Source: Sanguinoderma infundibulare (lineage: Eukaryota > Basidiomycota > Agaricomycetes > Polyporales > Polyporaceae). Taken from it: a stretch of DNA of 64,000 bases. The notes below the pieces were generated by a model. It saw only the letters and a list, made by a program, of their open reading frames with translations, made no database searches and was not told where the DNA came from. Shown in pieces: positions 54,401 to 63,227 of the stretch; positions within the stretch are counted from its first letter, which is position 1; each line of letters starts with the position of its first letter. The translations under genes were made by a program, and so were the position numbers. The DNA is taken from positions 2,480,001-2,544,000 of the forward strand of contig JAVLRN010000012.1 in NCBI GenBank assembly GCA_032821775.1, in the 5' to 3' direction.

Positions 54401-55641
54401 CATCGTGCTGCTGTTGAACATCTGGGGCGGGAAGCGTTCTGGGCTCTCGACGGATCCTGCGAAGGAGATGGCGGACGTGCACAAGTGCATGAAGATGCTT
54501 CGGATGCTCGAGCCTCAGTGCGTCTTCTATTGATTTTGCTTTTATTTTTCCTCCATTACGAATCTGACTGTTTCCTTGTTGCAGTTGGCATACGGCTGGG
54601 AGGTTATGGTAAATCATCTCACCCCGTTCCATCCGTGATCGAGAAACTTGACCGCGCTATGGTCTCCAGGGATATTCTCTACGAGCTCGCGTCCGTCGGC
54701 GACCTCCCGCTGCCTCAAGCATCGCCCGCCCCAAACCACAAGCGCGAGCGCGACTCGGACAGCCCCGTGTCCTCCACCGCACCGTCCATCGGCTCCGATT
54801 CGCCTTCGCAGAGCGCGAGCGCGGTCATGGACGGCTTGCGGACCCTCGCCGGGAACCGCCGCGTGGTGGCCAGGGACGTGGCCAGGGACGGGCCGTCCCT
54901 GGCCGCGTCGACGTTTGCGCAACCGCTGCCGCGCCCGCAGTCCGCGCACGCGCACTCTGCCTCCTCTCCATCCTCCGAGTCGGAGAAGCGGACGGCGGCT
55001 TCTGCGGTGAATGGCCATGGAGGAGGGATCGCGAGCAGCAGCTTCGTCCTCCCGGTGCATACGGACGAGCTGGGGAGGCTGCCCGTTCACCCCGGTTTTA
55101 ACGTCGGCGGCTACTCGGGCAGCGACTGGCACCAGCAGGCGCAACAACATTTCGCGCCGGTTTCGACGACGACGACGACGACTGCGGGACCGTCTGGCGT
55201 GGGGACGGGGACCGGGGCGGGGGTGGGGCACCCGTTCGACCCACAGACGTTGTCGATGTACGCGCTCCAGCCGCCGTCGTTCAACGAGCTGTTCAGCGCG
55301 GCGATGCAGGAGCCGTCGGCGTTCGCGCAGATGGGCCCTCCGCCGCCGGCGCCGGCGCCGGCGGATATACCTATGGACGCATCGGCTTCGGGGGCGATGC
55401 AACTGTCGTCGGAGGAGATGGCGTTCAGGGATAACACGCTGGCGATGTGGTCGACTGCGCCGACGTCGTTCGAGTGAGTACTTGGACTCTGTTTTTTTTC
55501 GCTTGCTTGTGGTTGTGTTGTGAGAGAGGGCTCACGCGGGCGCTGTTTAGGTGGGATGATTGGGGGACGTACATCAACAACGTCAGCGGGATGCAGCATG
55601 GCCACCCGCCGGGGCCGGGGCCGGGGCCGCGCCAGTCGTGA
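51410..55641 (+). CDS. Zn2Cys6 fungal-specific transcription factor, 16 exons
   Basis: Model: join(51410..51509, 51583..51588, 51687..51769, 51823..51842, 51912..51966, 52043..52480, 52566..52922, 53097..53254, 53376..53444, 53551..53710, 53845..53962, 54089..54321, 54381..54517, 54585..54608, 54670..55473, 55551..55641), 950 aa. Cysteines 26, 29, 36, 46, 49 and 56 give C-x2-C-x6-C-x9-C-x2-C-x6-C, with RRKKIR between the second and third. KKRGPPKGYVESLETRLEKM follows as linker and dimerising coil. A fungal_trans middle region contains LIDLYFVNLNDYMPLLHRPT, GVGIRMAQDVGAHR and LWRRAFWVLVFMDRSTSFAL with GRPCAI. The C-terminus is Ser/Pro-rich and likely activating. Exons of 6, 20 and 24 nt are needed to keep frame, and the 6-nt exon lies inside the zinc cluster. 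Its target genes are unknown; no biosynthetic cluster is nearby. Confidence 0.87.
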
Positions 55642-56512
55642 AGCTGAAGGATGGGACGAGGAGGAGGGTAAGGTGAGAGGAAGCGCGCACGTGCAGACGA
55701 TCACGGTGCTGTTCTCATTCTCACTTTCTTCCCCCCCCCCTGCGTTGGTCATCGTGGTTGGACATTTGTAGCGATAGATACCCCTCCGTTGGGTCCGTCA
55801 CTCCACGCTTGTGTCTCTCGTTTTTCTCTGCCTATTGCCTCTTGTTTAGTGTTCGATCTCGATGTAACCGCATACACTCCAGTTCAGTCGCTGTTTTTGC
55901 TCTGTCTTGCCATGGCTAACTAATATGTATTCGTACCGCGCTTCCTGTTTGCGTCCCAGTTCCTTGTCCCAGTGTGGCAGTGTGGGGGATTCGAAGTGAG
56001 TTTATACTCGATGGGGTATTTTTTTTCGTCAGTCACACGAGCAACTTGCTGCATGGGGCGGGGTCTCGCCCGCGGGATATGGTATCTGGTGCCAGGAGTC
56101 ATAAGCAACCTTGCCGCGCTATGGTGGCACACGGCTTGGTATCCGAGTCTCAAATGTCAACTATATTATTGTTGGCGTTTAGGTTATAAGGTGGGGAAGC
56201 TGATTATACACTTGTGGCAGTGGTAAATACGATCTGAATTTTATGTGTGTTCAACAGTCCCGACCACAGGCAGCTGCCCAGATAAACCAGTGAGACGGCA
56301 AGATGATCATGGCAGGGCACGGACCAAGAGAGGTGGGCGGCGACAACGACAAGTAACGGCGAGCGCGAGGATGGCGATGGCGATGGCGATGGCGATGGAT
56401 GGAACGATGAGACGGACGACGGAGAGACCATGCGATGTGTGTGGCGGAAGGAAAGCGTGGAGCTTATCAACGAAGGGGACCATCGGGCGGGCCACACGAG
56501 GTCTGCAAGACG
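55642..56512. other. Intergenic region with two repeat blocks
   Basis: 3' flanks of the Zn2Cys6 gene and of the convergent HNH_2 copy 3. About 56165-56290 matches 62985-63090 (listed separately) and about 56310-56500 is the shared HNH_2 3' flank with a (gatggc)-like hexamer run near 56370-56400. Confidence 0.55.
56165..56290. repeat. Dispersed repeat, also at 62985-63090
   Basis: Both copies read, in order, ttg(t/g)aggcgtt-like, aggtgtggg/aggtggggaagctgattata, cacttgtg(g)cagtggtaaa, cgatctgaatttt/gcaatctgaatttc and ccacaggcagctgccca/gcacaggcaaccaccca. They share orientation. The right copy ends close to the promoter of F-box member E. Confidence 0.65.
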
Positions 56513-57854
56513 CTAAATGGGGTCGACCAGACGAAGAAGAGCATGCGTAAGGAGGTCACTAGACCCTCCATCCTCGGCCAAGACTTCCAGATCTTTCATC
56601 TGACATAGAACCACATTAATGTACTCCGCCGCACCGGACATATGGGCGACACGACAGCACGCGGCGTGGATACCGAGGTACGTCGGGCTGGGCAGGGGCA
56701 GGCCGCCATGCGCAGTAAATTGTATCCTCTCCGGAACACGGACGGCGTGCGTCAACTCAGGCGCGAGGAGGACTTTGTAACAATGTGGCTGTTGAGGGCA
56801 GGATAAGCTGGAGCACCGAGTGTGTTGAAGTAAACCCCTCACCTCGTCAGGCACTGCTTCGAGCCAAAGCCACAGCTTGTCGAAGAAGAGATAAACATCT
56901 GTGCGAAGCGTCATGATGTTTTCCAGGTGATGGAGATTCGTCTCCTGGGTTGCTACCTCGAGCTCTTCACACACTTGCGAAAACCCGAATCGTTCCAGTA
57001 TAGTCCACACCGTCGTCGTAGGCTCGTGCCCCTGAGGGCGTGTCAGCAAATGTGCGCAAGCAGACGTTACTCCCGCCACACAAGGACCTCATGCGCGCAT
57101 ACGGTATAGAAATGAGAATCGTGACACACACACCTTTGGCCCTGTCTCGCCACTTTCGACATCGCCGAGCGAGTCGGGGAAGATGTGGCAAGACCGCGTC
57201 GTTGTCAGGAACTCGCCTTCTCCCAGCCGGGTGACTTTCTGATAAAACGCATTGGTGTCCACGAGACCGGTAACCATGCATCGATAATTGTCCCGGAACA
57301 GTGCCTGCTCGATGGGGTCAGAACGGCCAAAGCATACTGTGATAGATGCAAACGAACGTTGACCTTGACAGTCGAATGGTCTAGTGGGGGGGCTCGCAGA
57401 TCCTCCGACTCGCTCTCGTCCAGCCCATCAACGAGGATCGCGAAGAATTCTCCGAAGTAGCAGGCGATTTATCTCTTGCTTCCTTGACTGAACAAGTCGT
57501 ACGCACGCCCTCCGGGTCAACGTATGATGCACACAAGGGTCGTCGGGATTGGGACTCACAGATCACAATCAAATGCCGGAAATACTTCTGACCCAAGTCG
57601 TAGACGGCCTGAAAGGAGCCGTTCTTGGTGTTGCAGGATGCGACCTCGTCCTTGAGAACCTCACGACCCTGCTCAGATAGGGGGTAAAGGAGGAAGTAAC
57701 CGACGACGCGGGAGTAAATGGTGTGGACGTTGTTGCCCGCTTCGACCGCCGCCTTCTCCGCCGGAAGCACGACAGCGGCATACAAGTTCAGGAAAGTCGG
57801 ATTGTCCTGTGGAAGGATTCCTGCGGCTTGATCTCTCGGAGGTAATGCAGGCAT
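56513..57854 (-). pseudogene. HNH_2-type copy 3, 1-nt deletion and lost His
   Basis: Family model: complement(join(56513..56788, 56843..57031, 57134..57304, 57358..57487, 57560..57854)). Start (MPALPPRDQAAGILPQ), first exon length (295) and tail (LPLPSPTYLGIHAACCRVAH ... LLTHALLRLVDPI) are conserved. Exon 2 is 130 nt where copies 1 and 2 have 131: one base of an AAA run (plus strand near 57429-57431) is missing. The spliced frame therefore reads RSSLMGWTRAS and stops at the TAG near 57381 instead of continuing to the HNH core. In the core, codon 56891-56893 is TAT (DVYLFFDK) where copies 1 and 2 have CAT (NVHELF), so a predicted catalytic His is also lost. The acceptor of exon 4 is CTCAG, probably the original state. 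A single-base error in the assembly is possible, but the His change points the same way. Confidence 0.78.
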
Positions 57855-58110
57855 CGGGGGAAGGAGCGGGATGGTGGTTCAAGCTCAAGTTGCCGCCAGG
57901 CCTCGAACTTTTGCCGGGGCCGACCCGGTCCGTCGGGCCGAACCGCCGCTTCCTTCAAGCCATCTACGAGATTTCTCGCCGGCCGAGTGCGTTCGCATCT
58001 GTTTGGCCGGACCAATTTCCTGGCGCAGTATGTCTGGAATGACGTCACGTTTGCGAGCAAGCGGATGGTAGTCCGGCGCCAGACTCCGAGGTCGCATCGG
58101 AGAGTCCCTT

Positions 58111-59576
58111 GGCTGTAGCACGGGTGAACCTGCGGGTGTCACGGACGTGACCCGCACCCGCACCCGAGAATTACCCGCACCCGTCGATGTACGGGTTCAT
58201 GCGCGGGTTAGTACCACAATACGTATTGTTGTAAAGCTTTTTTATATTTAGCAAAAATATTTCAGCTGCTCTCGTTGAGGAAGCAGCAAGCTCGCCCATC
58301 TGGACTCACACGGCCAACTGACCGTGGCTCTGGCAGGCAAGCATCACCATCCCTCACCGAGAACAGACACATGAAGTGTCTGCGACTCCGAGCTCGAGGC
58401 TCAGAGTCCCGTGAAATGTCCAAAAATTGAGTATGAACGGCCGAGACGGCCGAGCGCAAGCTCGCGACCGCCTCGGGCACGTTCCGCCAGCCGCGCGAGC
58501 AGCGCCTCCATATATATACGAGCGCCAGAGAGACAGGGACATAGTACATGCATAAGACAAGGGAAAGCGTGGGGGAGGCGAGTCTTGAGGAGGAGATGGG
58601 GCGCGGAGGGGGAGAGGCAGGAAGTGAACGCGGACTCACTTACCAAAACTGTCTGAATTCCCCGTCCTGTACCTCATGCGTGACTCTCCCAAATCGCCGC
58701 CATCCATCCGAACCAACCGCTAGCCAATCCAAGTCCAACTCGCTGAGATATGAGGAATCTTGAGGGCGGCCGAAAGCGATGCTGAACTTGAAGAGCCGTA
58801 GCTCGAGATTAAGGGCGGAGAACAGCCTGAAAGTTGGTATACCTGTCCATGACAGACAATAGCAGCGATCGAATGCGTCTTTCTGAGTGCGGGAGGCCGA
58901 GTTGAGGAAGGGGAGCGAGTTCGAGGCGACGTCCGAGGTCTGATAAGCGCCCGTCGCGACACCGCGAACGTCTCTCGGTCTCTGACAGTCGTGGTGAGCC
59001 CGGGGATGGTCAGATAGCGTTTAGAACGAGTCAAGGGGGCCGAAAAAGACGCCCCAGATGAATGAGGGGTGACAAAAGGAGCAGGAGAAGAAGGGTCGCG
59101 GTCTCAGGCAGACGCGCGCCCTTGGAAACAACGAGAAACAAAGGAGACATCGCGACGCACATGCACGAGAATGCGACCAGGTGGGTCCCGGATCCAAGGA
59201 TGAGGTCAGGCGACCCAAGGAACGCGTCATAACGCGGTCCCGATGTACCTAGAACAGATGGGGGACGTCAGTAGGGCGGCGCAACCTCCAGACTCCAGCT
59301 GCGTAGGCAACGCGTCCCAAGGTCTTGCTAGGCCGCGGATGTCGTCCTTGAACTCTTCGGCGTCGTCGTCGTCATCGTCGCCGTCGTCGTCGTCGAAGGG
59401 CGAGGAAAGAGTGAGGCGGAAAGCCAGAGGCGAGAGGAAGAGACGAGCCCGGGCGGCTGCAATTGGTATGTGGGCGCTTATTCCGGCTGCAGGACCCGTA
59501 ACCCGAGCCTCGGGTTCGGGGTTGCCCAGGGTTGCGGTCGGGTCGGCCAAGTCCGGCCCGCACCCGTGCCACAGCC
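58111..59576. mobile_element. Possible non-autonomous TIR element
   Basis: The ends carry a 16-bp inverted match with one difference: ggctgtagcacgggtg at 58111-58126 and the complement of ggctgtggcacgggtg at 59561-59576. Just inside both ends are cccgcaccc/acccgagcctcggg-type CCCG-rich tracts, a style often seen in hAT-like terminal regions. The left end interrupts the conserved 5' flank of HNH_2 copy 3, and the right end abuts an F-box relic. The interior, about 1.4 kb, has no transposase-like frame. I could not find a clear target-site duplication, so this stays tentative. Confidence 0.4.
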
Positions 59577-59589
59577 TATGCCCAGCACA

Positions 59590-59690
59590 ACTTAGACCAG
59601 GCTACTATGGGGACGGACGGCACTCCACTTCTCCTTCGCATCCAAGCACTCACGAACTGGCCATTCTACCAACAGCGTTGCAGCACCAGC
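59590..59690 (+). pseudogene. F-box-like family relic next to the TIR element
   Basis: The sequence cccagcacaacttagaccag, then gctactatggggacgg, then cggcactccacttctccttc and gcatccaagcactcacgaactggcc matches codons about 15-42 of member E (QHIVDLLWGRSALHF, SLASKYAQELA). Both ends are cut: the left at the possible TIR element and the right by sequence leading to the promoter of member D. Confidence 0.65.
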
Positions 59691-59802
59691 TAGCTGGACG
59701 CGCTCGAATCGAAGGTGCCGCGTACAGACACCGCGTAGCGCCTCGTCTTAAAGTTCGAGTTGGGGCGAACTGTCTCCTCCGCTCTCTCCGTTCCACCACG
59801 CC

Positions 59803-61466
59803 ATGTCCCTCCAGCTGCTCGATCTCAACGACGATGTCCTCCAGCACATCGTTGAACTCCTGTGGGGACGAGCTGCGCTCCGCTTCTCCCTTGCATCCAA
59901 GTACGCCCATCAACTCGCTATTCATCGCGTTGCGGCCGTAGTCAGTTGCGGAGACCGGGACAGGCTGTCGCTCATTCACCGCGTCCTGCTTCGTGGCCCC
60001 CGACCTCGCGTACGACACCTCGAGGACATGGACATACATGGTCGCGCGATAACATATTCGGATCTCGAGGCAAGCTGAACCGCGTCGAGTTCAAGGCTGG
60101 GGCGGTGCGCACGCCCGCCGCCATGGATTTGCTGCGGACCTCACCGTTCTCTCTCTCGGCTCGAACTCGAGCCGCGCACATCGTTCTACAGATCCCGCCG
60201 AATGGGTGCCGTTGCTCAATGTCTTGGCCGCATGCCCTCACCTCCACACGCTCAACATGTGCTTAGCCCAGTTGCCTGACGCGTCTATGCACGAGATCGA
60301 AAACTATTCCACTCCGACCTTTCCCTCGCTGCGCAGGCTGTTCTTGTGGCGTGTCGTTCCTGCTGCTCTGGGCCTCGTGCGGCTCGCCCCGAATCTGCAC
60401 ACTCTTCACGTATTAACCAGCAGGTGGTTCGACACCCGCCTCACACCCAATTATGAACCCGCCAGTGATGAGCTCTGCCCGTGGCGAATGCGCTCTGTTG
60501 CGGTCTATGAAATACTGGGGGTGGCACCGCTTCTGGGCACGGTGGACCATCTGCAACTCGAATGTCATGCTGTTCGTTGGCCTGAGGGAATGTTGGAGGT
60601 GTTCCGAAGGGCGTCTCCGATCCGAGCCCAGGTGCAGACGTCGGTCCAATACAACAGTATGGAGTTGCTGACGCGAGTGTGCGGAGAGGCATCGCGGTTG
60701 AGGTGTCTGGAGCTGAAGATGGACCGTTTTCCGGAGATCGGAGATGAGGCCGAGTGGGAGGGCGCTGTGCCTCGATGGTTTGTGCGTCCCGAGCATGTTC
60801 CATGTCCCGTGCTTCCGCACGTCCGAGTCATTCGACTGACTACCGTCGCCGATTTACAGGAGACGATCCCTGCAGCCCTCAGGTCACTGTCTTTATTCGG
60901 CCTGCGAGTGCAACTGGGGAGGATGCCGGAGCTGAACGGTCAAATGATCGGAGAGACTCGCCTGGCTTTCGACCACCCGATATACGACAGACAGAAGGTA
61001 GAAGCACGTAGGCGTTACCGCGCTCGAGTGGAGAGTGCGAATGCCCTTCCCCGCAGGTTTGCTGCTGCGATCCCTACCTTGCGGGTCGTGGCGATCGGGG
61101 ACGAAGAGCCCAACGAAGACTATGACGGGACGTGGGTCGAATATAACGTGAAGCTCCGGATGGGCGACGGCGCCGAGGACGGGCATCGCGAGGAGCTGTG
61201 GGACGACTACGAATATCAGGGTGAATGGTATCGGGATAGAGTGAGGACGTTGGAGTGGTGGCGGGTCGTGCGGGATGGGGAGGACGTCGTACGGCTGGAC
61301 CCGCTCATGGTGGAACAGGGCACGCGAGTGCAGAGGTTCTTTGAGATGGCGGACTTTGAGATGCTCGAGTGCATTGACGGTGAGTGCCAGTGGTAGGATG
61401 GGTGTTGGTTGGCTGGGGGTCTGATTATTGCTTGCTGCTCGGACAGATCTCCTCTCTGGCTTGTGA
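59803..61466 (+). pseudogene. F-box-like family member D, two frame-breaking deletions
   Basis: Start MSLQLLDLNDDVLQHIVELL is intact, and the first part runs to HLEDMDIHGRAITYSDLEAS before TGA at 60076-60078. Compared with member E, about 170 nt are missing at 60067-60072, shifting frame; the next piece reads KLNRVEFKAG ... AAMDLLRT. A second 13-nt loss near 60145 shifts it again. From there the rest is uninterrupted: LLNVLAACPHLHTLNM, LRRLFLWRVVP, LRCLELKMDRF, RVQLGRMPEL, TLRVVAIGDEEPNEDYDG and TLEWWRVVRD. Family introns would be 60782-60859 (78 nt, GTGCGT...CTGAC...ACAG, no stop, so it also reads through) and 61380-61446. The last exon codes DLLSGL. The 3' two thirds look well preserved, so a shorter protein cannot be ruled out. 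Confidence 0.75.
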
Positions 61467-61910
61467 ATTGAACGGACAGAATGCTCATCGTTTGGCGTGG
61501 AGTACTGTGTGTCTGCAGTCCCTGGAAGACTGTACGTGGTACTTAGCAACTTACCGTCGATGGCTATGGATGGCCCTGAATTTGGATATCAACGCTTATG
61601 TAAGCGTCTGCTGTCCTTTCCAACTCTCGTTCCGAACTTCCACTTCCAGCTTCCTCCCGACCGATGAGCTTGAGCGTACCCAGCCGCCACTCCACATATC
61701 CAAATGCTTTATATTTAAACCCTTTCTAGGTGCTGTAGATCGCTTGCGCGCCCAGCCTTGCGACACCTCTTCAAGTTTCTCATCCTCTCCATCCGAACTT
61801 GGTTCCGTCACGGAATCCGGTGTGGATTCCTGGCTGTGGAGGGATGCGTCGGCCAGGCAGACCTTCCACGGAATATCGCCGGGCCATGCTCGGCCTCCAG
61901 TTGCTGCATC
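61467..61910. other. Intergenic region
   Basis: 3' flank of member D. Short frames only; nothing was recognised. Confidence 0.45.
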
Positions 61911-61944
61911 TTACAGTGCTTTGCATAAAACACTGCAGGTCGCG
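61911..61944. repeat. Left arm of a 34-bp perfect inverted repeat
   Basis: Bases 61911-61944 are the exact reverse complement of 62224-62257, 279 bases apart. Weaker similarity continues inward for about 30 more bases (ggctgtttg shared). It lies just before an F-box relic. Confidence 0.8.
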
Positions 61945-62223
61945 GGCCAGCGCAAGGCTGTTTGCTCCTGTTTGTTCTGCCGGGGAACTTCCTGTTTCGG
62001 GCATCGCGCGCTTGCCGCGACTACGCCCTCTCAGATGGTTCTCGAGACACCACCCCTATTCCTGCTTGAAAATTACATACTCACATCTGCTTTATGCTAG
62101 CGGAGACATAAGCAGTGCTTTCAAGCCGATTTGTGCTCAAGGGCCGCTCTTCCTGGGCGATGGCTCTCGGACGCGGCGGCGTCTTCTCGGCCATTCAAAC
62201 AAAGACAAACAGCCTGCTGGGCA

Positions 62224-62257
62224 CGCGACCTGCAGTGTTTTATGCAAAGCACTGTAA
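62224..62257. repeat. Right arm of the 34-bp perfect inverted repeat
   Basis: Partner of 61911-61944. This arm runs directly into the NNDVLHHILDRF segment of the F-box relic at 62258, so one arm may derive from an inverted duplication of an F-box copy. Confidence 0.8.
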
Positions 62258-62750
62258 CAACGACGTTCTTCATCACATCCTGGACAGATTCTATGGGAAG
62301 AGCACTGGACCTCGCACCCCTTGCCCTGAATCTACACGCGTTTTATTTTCAGGCCCATGGTCCCATCGCCCACAATATCGTCGGGATCAACCCTCCACTG
62401 GGACCGCCCTCGCCACCCTCGCGCTATTGTGCTCGCCCCAATCTCGCGCATGCGTTACGGCATCAATCTTCTCGCGGTCCGTGCCTTGCTTCGACGCACA
62501 CGAAGTCGTCCAAGCGTCGAAAATCACGTTGTTGGTTGAGGCACTCCGCACTGAGGTTTCTCCCATTCGAACGCAACTAGCCGCAGCCGTTGAAGACCGC
62601 CCCATGGGATCTTTGAAGCAGGTTGATAATCCTAACCCGGCGTTATGGTTGAGGTATCTCGAGCTCAGGGTCGAGGTCGCGGCGGTAGATGCCGCATACA
62701 CGAGTTGGGTTGTGAGCAACGATGTTTCCGAGTTGGTCGTGACTGGCTGA
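62255..62750 (+). pseudogene. Strongly decayed F-box-like family copy
   Basis: Pieces of the family occur in correct order but different frames. NNDVLHHILDRFYGKS corresponds to the F-box-like start. LDLAPLALNLHAFYF matches LDLVQLAPNLHTLHV. EVSPIRTQLAAAVEDRPMGS and LWLRYLELRVEVA match SPIRAQVQTSV and LRCLELKV. It ends TSWVV at the point where the family intron begins. The leucine-rich middle is deleted, and no intact frame joins the parts. Confidence 0.7.
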
Positions 62751-63089
62751 CTGAACTCGATACTTATCCCCCAGGACAACGTCCCCTTTGCGCTCTATTT
62801 GGAGAACGCCTCTCGTGGCGCGGGGCGGGGTGTACAACAACCTAACCCCCCAGAAATTGTACTTCAGGACAGTGCCAGCCACAGTGGATGGAAATTGAAA
62901 GGTGCACGGCATGACGATACGCGGGCGATGCAAATCGTATGACGGTGCAGGGTGTGTTCTGTGTTCTGTACTAACTACATCATTGTAGGCGTTCAGGTCA
63001 GGTGTGGGAGCTGATTATACACTTGTGCAGTGGTAAACGCAATCTGAATTTCATGCATCGACAGTTCCGAGCACAGGCAACCACCCAAA
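62751..63089. other. Intergenic region with a dispersed repeat
   Basis: Holds the second copy of the dispersed repeat (62985-63090). No gene was recognised. Confidence 0.5.
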
Positions 63090-63227
63090 TAGCCCTGACA
63101 AATGCAGGGTGGAACTCCGGCCAAGCACCTGCTGTATCGGGCCACACCGTGGGACACGGCAGATGCCAGGAATGATACGAACCTTGACCTGCCCAGCGGC
63201 TACTATTCGTGTACGTGTCCTCCCACC

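Noticed and set aside
61384..62100. 238-codon plus-strand frame after member D
   Set aside because: It starts inside the family intron of D and has no domain. The 3' part covers one arm of the inverted repeat.
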